DNA from: Scatosoma sp900555925 | GTDB lineage: Bacteria > Bacillota > Clostridia > Christensenellales > Borkfalkiaceae | Assembly: GCA_959603585.1 (NCBI GenBank) | Contig: CAUGYD010000003.1 | Location: 124,001 to 188,000, forward strand | Direction: 5' to 3' | Length of the DNA: 64,000 bases | Notes under the pieces: generated by a model | Told to the model about the DNA's origin: nothing | What the model saw: the letters and a program-made list of their open reading frames with translations, nothing else | Databases searched by the model: none | Made by a program: the position numbers and the translations under genes | Shown here: positions 51,713 through 60,203 of the stretch, in pieces | Layout of the letters: each line of letters starts with the position of its first letter | How positions within the stretch are numbered: position 1 is the stretch's first letter

Positions 51713-53905
51713 TCAATTTCCTCCTGTTTCATTGACGTCGAAATAATTTATCTTCACGACGCTGCCGTCCAAAACGGCCGCGCCGATACAGCCTTCCAAA
51801 TAGCTGTCTCTGTCCGCGTATTCCAGACGAACCCCGCAGACCTCGGCCTCTATCCTTCCGCCCGAAACGCGCACCGAAAGTTCTATTGGAGAACCGATCC
51901 GATAGGGACAGGCAACCGCCGCGAGCGTTTCCCGCGTCATCGAAGGAGATAATGCCTCTCCCCTGTCCCGCTTTGCGACGCGCTTTTTTACGAGCCGCAT
52001 TTCTCCGTCCCCGAAGAATATCCCGTAGCTTCTCGACGCGCCCTGGACGCGGAAAAGTATCCCCGCCGCGTCCCCGAGACAGAGCGTCAATTCCGCCTTT
52101 AACGTAAAATCCCGCAGGGGAAGGGAAGTATATAATTCCCCTTCATCAAAACAGCGGCCGAACAAGCCCCCCTCTTCCAGCGTCCAAAGTCCCTTGAAAT
52201 AAGTACAGCCGCTGACTTCTTTATGTTCGAGGGAGTAATCCTCGATATATTCGCGGGAAAAGTCTATGCGATAATCCGCCCCGCCGAAAACGCCGAATCG
52301 CTCGATACAGGCCTCGCCTTCTATAAGCAGTCCCACGCGGTCTACCAGCATTTCCCGCCCGGCGTCGATTTTCAAAGACAGTACGCCATCGCCGACGCCC
52401 GAACAGAAAATCTCGCCCGTATGTCGGTCCCGATAGAAAAGCTGGACTTTTCCGCCCTTCGCTTTCACCTTCGCGTACAATGTATTACCGGGCACGACAA
52501 CGGGAGAAAAGCAGGGGTCGTAACGGTTGTCATGCAAATCCGATTTTCCATAGTATGTCTTGATATAAACTTGCGTCTGCGTTTCCGCCTTTATCCACAG
52601 CTTCCCTCCGATATTTTCAAGCGACGCGCCCTCGGCACGGAAACCGTGCGTACTTCCCGGAAGGGTAAAGTCAAAATCAAAGCCCTTAGCCGTCGGAAAA
52701 TATCTTGTATTGAAATCCTTAGCCGGCGGGAAACTCCTCGTTTCCAAATCTCTAACAGTCGAAGAATTTCTTGCGCCGACGATATTTCCGCAATCCGCCG
52801 CCTTTTCCCGGATATTTTTATCACAATCGCAGACATTTTCTCGCCTCAACGCATACCTGCCGTCATAGCTTTCCCCACTCAATTCCACAGCCGCGGCGGC
52901 GATGCTCTTGGACAGAGTAGGAATATCCACGATATTGGAGGCGCCCAGGACAGAGGAACAGAGCGTCGTATCGTTTACGGGAAGGCGCCACTTTTGTCCG
53001 ATTTTTTCAAGGCCGCAGAACACGCCCAGAATCGTGCCCAGATTTCCCGCGTTACAATCGGTATCGAATCCGCTGTAATTGGCGATTTTCAACGTCTTTT
53101 CAAAATCTCCTTCCCCGTACAGCAGCGACATGACCATAATTGCCGCATTGGGAATAATATGGCAGTTTCCACCGAATTTATCCTTCCAATAATGCCGACG
53201 GATATATTCGAAACATTCCTTCTGCGAATTTTCTTCCCCGTGAAAACGGATAATATCTCTCGCCATTTTCGCATAGTCGCAGTCGAAGGGAATCGTCGAA
53301 AGCGCCGAGGACAAAATTTCTTCTATGCCGCTTGCCGTAAAGGCGGACGCTATACACGCCGCCACGAACCGACCGCCGTAAACGCCATTCCCGTCGTGGG
53401 AAACGCGCGACGCCTTCTCCGCCAGATCCGCCGCCGCACAAGGCTCTCCCGGATATACGAGCCCCCAGATGTCGCTGAAAATCTGGCCGCCTATCTGCTC
53501 CGCCATCAGTTTGCCGTTCTGCAACATACTGCCGCTGCGCGGCGGGAGGATTCCCCGCGTCATATTCAAATAAGCGGTGTGTTCCGTACTCACGCCGTAC
53601 CCGCCCCACCAATAAAAGCCGTGCCGATAAGGCGCATAATTGAGCCACCCCTCCCCGATCTGTTCGGCGGTGACGTTTTTCAGATCGGGACAGTCGAGAA
53701 AGCCGCGATAGAAGAAAACGGGACCGTTGCTGTCGTCGTCGGCCGCAAAGTCGCGGTAATCGACAAAATATCCTTCCTCGCCCGCATATTTTTCGGCTAT
53801 CTGTTCCGCCGTCCACATCTCCACGGGCGCTCCGTAGCGAATCCCTATCGCTTTGCCGAGCCAGCCCGCATAAATTTGTTCTACGATTTTATCGGTTATC
53901 TTCAT
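51713..53905 (-). CDS. ADP-ribosylglycohydrolase-family protein with C-terminal beta-sandwich, predicted cytoplasmic
   Basis: The 730-residue protein has no signal peptide. The ARH/DraG domain (about 1-345) has AGWLGKAIGIRYGAPVE (13-29), DDDSNG (56-61) and GFDTDCNAGNLG (279-290), keeping the acidic metal ligands. A linker (about 380-420) holds two imperfect 10-residue repeats (TRSFPPAKDFN, TRYFPTAKGFD). The last 310 residues look like a LamG/3-keto-disaccharide-hydrolase-type beta-sandwich (FRVQGASRSYGIFF). It begins four bases after the second permease gene, and its stop almost touches the ARH lipoprotein start. It probably acts on the imported product of the surface homologue. Confidence 0.82.
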   Translation of the reverse strand: MKITDKIVEQIYAGWLGKAIGIRYGAPVEMWTAEQIAEKYAGEEGYFVDYRDFAADDDSNGPVFFYRGFLDCPDLKNVTAEQIGEGWLNYAPYRHGFYWWGGYGVSTEHTAYLNMTRGILPPRSGSMLQNGKLMAEQIGGQIFSDIWGLVYPGEPCAAADLAEKASRVSHDGNGVYGGRFVAACIASAFTASGIEEILSSALSTIPFDCDYAKMARDIIRFHGEENSQKECFEYIRRHYWKDKFGGNCHIIPNAAIMVMSLLYGEGDFEKTLKIANYSGFDTDCNAGNLGTILGVFCGLEKIGQKWRLPVNDTTLCSSVLGASNIVDIPTLSKSIAAAAVELSGESYDGRYALRRENVCDCDKNIREKAADCGNIVGARNSSTVRDLETRSFPPAKDFNTRYFPTAKGFDFDFTLPGSTHGFRAEGASLENIGGKLWIKAETQTQVYIKTYYGKSDLHDNRYDPCFSPVVVPGNTLYAKVKAKGGKVQLFYRDRHTGEIFCSGVGDGVLSLKIDAGREMLVDRVGLLIEGEACIERFGVFGGADYRIDFSREYIEDYSLEHKEVSGCTYFKGLWTLEEGGLFGRCFDEGELYTSLPLRDFTLKAELTLCLGDAAGILFRVQGASRSYGIFFGDGEMRLVKKRVAKRDRGEALSPSMTRETLAAVACPYRIGSPIELSVRVSGGRIEAEVCGVRLEYADRDSYLEGCIGAAVLDGSVVKINYFDVNETGGN

Positions 53906-53909
53906 AAAT

Positions 53910-54776
53910 TTACTTTACACCTGTAATTTTGATTCCCTGCATGATATAGCGTTGCAAAATCAACAGCAGAATAACGAGGGGAATACACGCCACCGTACTC
54001 GCCGCCATCAAAAGATGCCAGGGAATAGAGCGGTCGGGTTTGAGATACACCACCAGCTGATTGATTTGATACAGAGCAGGATCGCTGACCACCATCGCGG
54101 GCCAAAGATAGGAGTTCCAATAGCCCTGAAAGACGCTGATTCCCATAATGACAAAGGGAGTGGCGGACATGGGCAGGAAAATATTCGCGTAAATCTTGAA
54201 CCTTCCGCACCCGTCTATCCGCGCCGCGTCTTCGAGCGACGTCGGCATGCCGAGATAGAACTGCCGATAGAAGAAAATCGACCACACGTACACCACGCCC
54301 GGCAATATGAGCGCCACGACGTTATTCGTCAAATGCAGCGTGCTGACCACCTGAAAGCAGGGAATTAAAATGGCAATATTCGGCACGAACATCGTCACCG
54401 CGTAGATCGACCACAATACCTTCTTGAAGGGAAACTCCAATCGGGCAAACACATAGGCGGCGGAGGAATTGATAAATAAGCTCAAAACCAGCGACGTCAA
54501 GGCTACCGTCAGAGTTAACCCCAGCGCTCCGACGAAGGACGAGCCCTGCGGGAACAGGAAATAATCGGGATTGGAATAATCTAAGTTCTGATAGGTAAAC
54601 AGCAGCTTATAGTTTTCAAACTTCCATTCCGAAGGGAAAAAGCGGAAGGGCGTGGCCAAAACCTCCGTTTTGGACTTGAAGCCCGAAATCGCCATCCACA
54701 AAAAGGGAAACAATCCCATGCACGCGATGATGAGTCCCAAGACAATCAACACCGCGGAAATTATTTTTTTACGCAT
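53910..54776 (-). CDS. Carbohydrate ABC transporter permease (MalG-like)
   Basis: This 288-residue CUT1 permease has six membrane segments and the EAA loop LEDAARIDGCGRFKIY. The C-terminus LQRYIMQGIKITGVK is typical. It follows the MalF-like gene by 11 bases in block B. Confidence 0.94.
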   Translation of the reverse strand: MRKKIISAVLIVLGLIIACMGLFPFLWMAISGFKSKTEVLATPFRFFPSEWKFENYKLLFTYQNLDYSNPDYFLFPQGSSFVGALGLTLTVALTSLVLSLFINSSAAYVFARLEFPFKKVLWSIYAVTMFVPNIAILIPCFQVVSTLHLTNNVVALILPGVVYVWSIFFYRQFYLGMPTSLEDAARIDGCGRFKIYANIFLPMSATPFVIMGISVFQGYWNSYLWPAMVVSDPALYQINQLVVYLKPDRSIPWHLLMAASTVACIPLVILLLILQRYIMQGIKITGVK

Positions 54777-54787
54777 AGCGGCTCACC

Positions 54788-55693
54788 TCAATCCAAAGAT
54801 TTTTCGGAGTTGACGACGCGGAATACCACGGAAGATATAGACGTCAGAACAATCGCCACCAATACCGAACCCGCATAGGTCATTCCCAAAGTATCGTCCC
54901 AGGTAAAATGATAATAGAGATACCCCACGGGCCCCTGCGTCATGTCCAAGGGACCGCCGCCCGTCAGGACGAAGGGCAGCTCGAAAAGCTGAAAGGTGGA
55001 AACAAAGCTGGATATGAGAAGATATACCCCCAGATTGCGCATGGAAGGAATCGTGATGTGCACCATCTGTGCGAAAAATCCCGCTCCGTCCAATTTCGCC
55101 GCCTCGTAATAGTCGCGCGGAATATCCAAAATTCCGCCCAGCATGACCAGCGTGGTATAGCCAAGACCGTTCCATATCGCCGCCACGGCGACGGAGAACA
55201 GCGCCCAGCGGGGTTCTCCCGTCCAGCCGATGGGGGCAACCCCGAATTTGCTCAACAAATTATTGAGGAAGCCGCCCGCGTCCGAAGCGTAAATATAGGA
55301 AAATATCGCTCCGACGATAATCCCCGAAAGAAGGCAGGGCATGTATACGGTCACCTTGACGAACGAGGAGAGATGTTTGGGAAGCTGTATGACCAGATGC
55401 GCGATAAAAAACGCAAGAATCAACTGAATCGGCACGATTGACAAAATAAATTTGAGTCCCACGCCGATCGACTTCCAGAACTTTTCGTCGGTGAGCACCT
55501 TCGTGTAATTGCCCATGCCCTTCCACACCGCGTCCATGTAGGCGCTGCTGTCGTAAAAGCTGTTCACGACGGAAATCACCAGCGGCGCTATCACGAAAGT
55601 CACCAGCAAAAGAAAGGAAGGCAGCAATACCAGGTACGCGGTCAACAGGTCATCCTTTTTCCAAGCGGACTTTTTTCCCGTTTTCGTCGTCAT
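54788..55693 (-). CDS. Carbohydrate ABC transporter permease (MalF-like)
   Basis: This 301-residue CUT1 permease has a cytoplasmic basic start, six membrane segments and the EAA loop YEAAKLDGAGFFAQM. It follows the binding-protein gene by five bases. No ATPase gene accompanies the pair. Confidence 0.94.
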   Translation of the reverse strand: MTTKTGKKSAWKKDDLLTAYLVLLPSFLLLVTFVIAPLVISVVNSFYDSSAYMDAVWKGMGNYTKVLTDEKFWKSIGVGLKFILSIVPIQLILAFFIAHLVIQLPKHLSSFVKVTVYMPCLLSGIIVGAIFSYIYASDAGGFLNNLLSKFGVAPIGWTGEPRWALFSVAVAAIWNGLGYTTLVMLGGILDIPRDYYEAAKLDGAGFFAQMVHITIPSMRNLGVYLLISSFVSTFQLFELPFVLTGGGPLDMTQGPVGYLYYHFTWDDTLGMTYAGSVLVAIVLTSISSVVFRVVNSEKSLD

Positions 55694-55698
55694 CTTTT

Positions 55699-57048
55699 TT
55701 ACTCCTCGGCCTTATAGCGGGGATTCGTACCCGCGAGGCCGTCCGATTCTATGATTCCCTCCAATTTCGACTGCAAAGAGGCCAGCGTCTTGTTCACGTC
55801 TATCGTTCCCATGATTTCCACCGCGTTCAGAGAGTCGGCAAATTCTTTACTGATTGCCCACGGATAGCAGGGCTCCGCGACCGCATACGGCAGAACGTAT
55901 TCCGAAGTAAAGGCCCGGAAAGCGTCGTTTTTGGATTCCTCGCGGGTGTTCAGCAGTTCGTCCACGCTCTTTCTCGCCGTGAATTTGGAAAATCCGAGTT
56001 CCTTGAAAAATTCGTACATATATTCGGGGTCGCCCGCTAACAGCCATTCGATAAACGCCCCCGCCTCTTCGGGGTGCTTGGCGTTTCCGTCCAGAGAAAA
56101 TCCCCAGCCGCCGAGCGCCGCCGTCGTGACGCCTTCCGTCTCACCCGTCCAGGTCGGACACACCGCATAGCCGATATCGTCCACCTTATCGGGATAATCG
56201 TTCTTTAACTGCCCCATAGCCCAGGAGCCGCTCAGCTGCATCGCCACCTTCCCCTGCCCCAAGGGCGTGATTTCTTTATAACTGCTCGACGCCACGCGAA
56301 TGGTCAGGTTTTCCTGATAAATCTTTCTGAATATCGTGAACAAATCCCTGTAATAATCATTATTTACGTCCGCAGCGTCCCAATTGTCGTTGAGAAGGTA
56401 CTCCCCTTTCATCGCCTGAAATCCCCACATGACCCAGCCGAGATCCTTCGCCGCGGGCATTTCGATTCCGTAACGCCCTTCCTTCGTCAGCTTCTTCGCG
56501 TATTCGTACATCTCCTCCCAGGATTTCGGCGGAGCGTTCGGATCCAACCCCGCTTCCTCGAACGCGCTCTTGCTGTAAAACAGCATGGAATACGGCTCGA
56601 CAAAGGCGGGATATACGTAATGTTTTCCCTGCACTTCCACCATTTCCTGCACGTTCTCCGAAAGGTCGTCCCATACTTCGGGCGACATGTATTCGTCCAG
56701 CGCCGTGTAGTTCCCGAGCATCGCTTTGGACGGAATTTCCGCATAGTTCACGAAAATAATCTCCGGCGCCGTGCCGTTCTCCTGCGCCGCCTTCAACTTC
56801 TGATCCCAAACGTCCTCCGGTATAATCGACAGTTCGATGTACGTGTTCTTCTCGTTCGTCTCATTGTATAAGTTCGTGTACTTCTGCAACCATACGTGCG
56901 TCTCCGTCTCCGAAAACTGCGGGCTCCAAAAAATAACCTTCGTCTTTCCCGCCGCGGGATCCTCCCCGCCTCCGCAGCTTGCAAGAATACTCACACTCAT
57001 GCCGACGGCCATCGTTAAACACAACAATTTGGTTAATACTTTTTTCAT
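55699..57048 (-). CDS. Extracellular sugar-binding lipoprotein of block B
   Basis: The 449-residue protein has a lipoprotein signal (SILASCGGG) and a family 1 solute-binding fold: VIFWSPQFSETETHVW, PEIIFVNYAEIP, LGQGKVAMQLSGSWAMGQLK and the late block KHPEEAGAFIEWLLAGDPEYM. It is the first gene of the transport operon behind two LacI-type operators. AAGGAG six bases before the ATG sets the start. Confidence 0.93.
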   Translation of the reverse strand: MKKVLTKLLCLTMAVGMSVSILASCGGGEDPAAGKTKVIFWSPQFSETETHVWLQKYTNLYNETNEKNTYIELSIIPEDVWDQKLKAAQENGTAPEIIFVNYAEIPSKAMLGNYTALDEYMSPEVWDDLSENVQEMVEVQGKHYVYPAFVEPYSMLFYSKSAFEEAGLDPNAPPKSWEEMYEYAKKLTKEGRYGIEMPAAKDLGWVMWGFQAMKGEYLLNDNWDAADVNNDYYRDLFTIFRKIYQENLTIRVASSSYKEITPLGQGKVAMQLSGSWAMGQLKNDYPDKVDDIGYAVCPTWTGETEGVTTAALGGWGFSLDGNAKHPEEAGAFIEWLLAGDPEYMYEFFKELGFSKFTARKSVDELLNTREESKNDAFRAFTSEYVLPYAVAEPCYPWAISKEFADSLNAVEIMGTIDVNKTLASLQSKLEGIIESDGLAGTNPRYKAEE

Positions 57049-57101
57049 AGCTTACTCCTTACCAATTTATTTTTTGTTTTATTCCTTATTTTATTTATAA
57101 G

Positions 57102-57135
57102 TGTATACGTTTACATTTTGTTGTATACGTTTACA
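57102..57135 (-). promoter_or_regulatory. Two tandem LacI-type operators over the block B promoter
   Basis: Two identical near-palindromes, TGTATACGTTTACA, lie at 57102-57115 and 57122-57135, 20 bp apart (same face of the helix). Read on the minus strand with one flanking base (ATGTAAACGTATACA), each also fits the CcpA cre consensus. A TTTACT box just upstream (minus strand) places the core promoter within this region, so binding should repress the ABC operon. A weak hairpin (57155-57171) between the LacI stop and these sites may end the regulator transcript. Confidence 0.8.
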
Positions 57136-57183
57136 TTTCAGAGTAAAGAAAATGCCCGAATCCTGATCGGGAAACAAAAACGC

Positions 57184-58200
57184 TCAAAGAGGGCGTGTCG
57201 AATTTCTGACAATCAGCCGACGATCGCAGAGACACTCGCGGGGATCGCCGGTATAGGAGCCGTCTATACGGCTGAACAGCAAGGACATTGCCTTTTCGGC
57301 AAACTCGCCGCTGTCGTTGGTGACGGTCGTAATGGAGGGATTGAAATACTCGGCGTATTCGATATTGTCCATGCCGACGACGCTGACGTCGTCGGGTACC
57401 TGTATGCCGTTTCTCTGAAAATACTGCATGAGCCCTATGGCAATCATGTCGTTGGCGCAGGCGACGGCGGTGGGCATTTCGGGAAGGGAGGAAAAATATT
57501 CCCCCGCGGCGATTCCGCCCTGTACGGTGAAGGCGCCCGCAAATTCGTATTCCTTTCGTATGGGAAGCCCGTGTTCGTTCATCGCGCGTTCATAGCCGGA
57601 AAGGCGGCGTTTGTTGAGAATGGAATTCGGCGTCCCGCCCGCATAGGCGATCCGAACGTGCTTATAATCGATGAGATGCGAGGTGCCGAGATATACCCCC
57701 TGCCCCCTGCGGATTCCGTGCACGGTGTCGAAAATCATCGCGCCGAACGTATTCGAAGTCACGACCGCAATCGGAAGAGACATGAGCTGGCGGATAATCT
57801 CCTCGTCGTCCGAGGTGGAACAGAAAATCAGGCCGTCGCAGCCGAGTTCGGTAACCAGCCGCACCGCTTCCAGCTCCTTCTTCTCCTCCTCGTTGGTATT
57901 GAAGAGAATTGCGGTAAATCCCTTATCGTTCGCCAAACGCTGTACCGTTGCGTAAATACCCGCATAATAAGGGTTCCGAATATCGGGAACAACCACCATA
58001 ATCTGCATGGCGCGCTGTAACTTCAACCCCCTCGCGATTCGGTTCGGCCGATAGGCGAGCTCCTCTATCGCGCGCTCTATCTTTTCCGCCTTCTCCCCCG
58101 TCACGAACGTTTTATTGTTGATGTAACGAGATACCGTAGCGTTGGATACCCCCGCAACGCGGGCCACGTCGTTTATCGTTACAGCCTTCTTTCCCTGCAT
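57184..58200 (-). CDS. LacI-family transcriptional repressor of block B
   Basis: The 338-residue protein has an N-terminal helix-turn-helix, TINDVARVAGVSNATVSRYI, the hinge RPNRIARGLK and a periplasmic-binding-protein-like effector domain with DGLIFCSTS and ACANDMIAIGLMQYF. The start at 58200 has GGAG upstream; the longer frame is non-coding. The same 14-bp palindrome occurs in its own leader and twice before the next operon, so it should repress itself and block B, released by a sugar. Confidence 0.94.
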   Translation of the reverse strand: MQGKKAVTINDVARVAGVSNATVSRYINNKTFVTGEKAEKIERAIEELAYRPNRIARGLKLQRAMQIMVVVPDIRNPYYAGIYATVQRLANDKGFTAILFNTNEEEKKELEAVRLVTELGCDGLIFCSTSDDEEIIRQLMSLPIAVVTSNTFGAMIFDTVHGIRRGQGVYLGTSHLIDYKHVRIAYAGGTPNSILNKRRLSGYERAMNEHGLPIRKEYEFAGAFTVQGGIAAGEYFSSLPEMPTAVACANDMIAIGLMQYFQRNGIQVPDDVSVVGMDNIEYAEYFNPSITTVTNDSGEFAEKAMSLLFSRIDGSYTGDPRECLCDRRLIVRNSTRPL

Positions 58201-58213
58201 ATCGGCTCCTTCA

Positions 58214-58269
58214 TGTATACGTTTACATCTCTGTAATAAAATAGTAGCACAGAAAAGAGGCGTTGTCAA
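58214..58269 (-). promoter_or_regulatory. lacI-type regulator promoter with autoregulatory operator
   Basis: On the minus strand the -35 is TTGACA (complement of 58264-58269) and the -10 is TACTAT (complement of 58241-58246), with a 17-base spacer. The third TGTATACGTTTACA copy (58214-58227) sits just downstream of the expected transcription start. Confidence 0.82.
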
Positions 58270-58341
58270 GTCTTTTTTGAAAATTTTTTAATTTTTTCAC
58301 AAATTCTTTTTACTCTCCTGGATTTTTCAAGAAAAAATTAT

Positions 58342-58370
58342 ACAAGGCATGCAAATGTAACATGCCTTGT
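58342..58370 (-). terminator. Terminator of block C
   Basis: ACAAGGCATG and CATGCCTTGT pair perfectly (10 bp, nine-base loop), with a T-rich tail (ATAATTTTTTC) on the minus strand. It lies 100 bases past the last GxGYxYP gene. Confidence 0.85.
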
Positions 58371-58469
58371 ATCTTCATATTGCTATTTTCTCGAATAACC
58401 GCCGGAAAGAAAGCCGCCGACGTTGTTTTTCCTGCGTCCTGCTTGTTTAATTTCCATATTTTACAAAAA

Positions 58470-60125
58470 TTATTCGGTGAGTTCGACGTCCTCGTGCGGG
58501 ACGTTCTCTTTAATCAATCGAATAAAGGTTTCAGGCGTAACGACCTCTACATCGTCGTCGAGAAGCTCCACCATTTCCACCACGTCGGAATATTCCATCG
58601 ACCAAACGTGGAGATTGACATAAGTATATCCCTCTATCGTCGTGGCGTCGGCGGGATAGGCGTTGATCTGCTGCGCGATCGCTTCGGGGGAGGAATTCCA
58701 CATCGTCGCGCGGCAGGAGACGAAGGGCTTTCCGTTGTCCGACCAATACACGGAACCGTGTTCTCCTACATAGCTGTCGCTATAAGTGCAATAGAGAAAT
58801 CCCTCTGCATTTTCCATAGCGGCATAGGCCTCTATCGTGCTTTCGGGCAGACCATTGTCGAGAATTTTGACGACAGACAAATCCAAGGCACCCAAGTATT
58901 CATTTAATATCGAACAATATCGCTTTAAGGACTCCGCGGAATAGGACATCGGATAGGTATAGCCGAGGCCGGAAACACTGCAAACAAACTGATCGCCCGA
59001 CTTTGCATTATCATAAGTATGTTTGAGAATATTCGAGCCGAGGCTGAGGAGTGCAGGGCTCACGGACCAGCCCATCGGGAAATTCCCGCGCTGGGCGCCC
59101 ATATACTTTTTATCTTCGAAGGTACCGCCGTACCAGCACTGCAAATTGTCTCCGTCGCTGTTTACGATGGTAATGTAGTGTTTATTCGTCGAATACTCTT
59201 TTTCCGTTTCCTTGTTGGGCTGTTCGAGATAATCTATCCCGAAAAAGTCGGTACAAGAGAATACGGACATGTTCAGACAATAATCGGAGGCCAGCGTAAA
59301 GCTGCCATATCTAGAACTGAACGCTACGTCCGTTCCCTCGTCGAGGGGACACCAGCCATAGACGGCACACTCACGGCACCAATCCTGTACTTTATTGCGG
59401 AAGGTCAGGGAGGCGGGCTTTTTATCCGTCACGAAATAGCAGTAATATTTACAGGCTATCGCATAATCCGTAAGGAAGATATTGGAGCCGTTCTGTTGAA
59501 CGAGTCCGCTATTATCGAATTTGTCCTTATAGGTATCGAAACATTCTTCCTCGCTCATCGTCGTCGCATCGCAGCGCTGGACGAGACCGTTTTCCTCCGC
59601 CCAATCTTTTAAAGAAATATCTATCATCGCGAGCCCCTCCACGCCCGCAATGCTGCGCGCGCAATTTACCGAGGCGCTCACCGATTTATCGAACAAAACG
59701 TAGCCCGTACCGATATTCTCCTTATAATCTTGGAGCATTTCCGATAAAGTTACATCGCGGTTTTTCTTGCCGTACTCCGTCTCTATTTCCGAAAGCCAAG
59801 TTTCATAAGACCCTGTACGGTAATGATAATACTTGGATTCGCCCTTCTGGGCAAACAGTCCTTGAATGGATTCCGCCAAGAACTGTTGTTCCGTCGAAAG
59901 GTTTTCCGCGCGGCCGTAGACGAGCAAATCGCCGGAAGTAATCGTCATTTTTTTGAAATATCCTTCATAATTTTCCGTATCCTCGACAGAAGAAGAATTT
60001 CCCGAAGTCGAATCGGACGAGGAGGGCGAGCTCTCATTTTCTCCGCCGCCGCACCCCGCAAAGGCCGAGAGCGCAAAGACGGACGCAAGTCCGACAATCA
60101 GGCCGTATCTGAGATATTTTTTCAT
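58470..60125 (-). CDS. GxGYxYP-family lipoprotein (putative glycoside hydrolase)
   Basis: The 551-residue protein has a lipoprotein signal (SAFAGCGGG), a Ser-rich linker and the GxGYxYP N- and C-terminal domains. The naming motif is present as GLGYTYP. Other blocks are INAYPADATTIEGYTYVNLH and a late VELLDDDVEVVTPETFI. The family is found in polysaccharide loci and is presumed hydrolytic, but its activity is not established. GGAGG five bases upstream sets the start at 60125, downstream of a strong intergenic hairpin. It is the last gene of block C. Confidence 0.85.
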   Translation of the reverse strand: MKKYLRYGLIVGLASVFALSAFAGCGGGENESSPSSSDSTSGNSSSVEDTENYEGYFKKMTITSGDLLVYGRAENLSTEQQFLAESIQGLFAQKGESKYYHYRTGSYETWLSEIETEYGKKNRDVTLSEMLQDYKENIGTGYVLFDKSVSASVNCARSIAGVEGLAMIDISLKDWAEENGLVQRCDATTMSEEECFDTYKDKFDNSGLVQQNGSNIFLTDYAIACKYYCYFVTDKKPASLTFRNKVQDWCRECAVYGWCPLDEGTDVAFSSRYGSFTLASDYCLNMSVFSCTDFFGIDYLEQPNKETEKEYSTNKHYITIVNSDGDNLQCWYGGTFEDKKYMGAQRGNFPMGWSVSPALLSLGSNILKHTYDNAKSGDQFVCSVSGLGYTYPMSYSAESLKRYCSILNEYLGALDLSVVKILDNGLPESTIEAYAAMENAEGFLYCTYSDSYVGEHGSVYWSDNGKPFVSCRATMWNSSPEAIAQQINAYPADATTIEGYTYVNLHVWSMEYSDVVEMVELLDDDVEVVTPETFIRLIKENVPHEDVELTE

Positions 60126-60141
60126 ATATTCCTCCATATCG

Positions 60142-60167
60142 TCGCGGGCGCAGCCTTGCGCCCGCGA
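60142..60167 (-). other. Intercistronic GC-rich hairpin between the two GxGYxYP genes
   Basis: A perfect 11-bp stem (TCGCGGGCGCA / TGCGCCCGCGA) with a four-base loop lies directly above the GGAGG of the downstream gene. No T-run follows on the minus strand. It could act as a processing or mRNA-stability element that sets unequal expression of the two genes. Confidence 0.6.
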
Positions 60168-60203
60168 ACTATATTTTCAAAACCTGTATTCAAAGACCGA
60201 GTC

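Noticed and set aside
52223..53926. 567-codon plus-strand open frame
   Set aside because: Antisense to the ADP-ribosylglycohydrolase gene; no start signals or domain.
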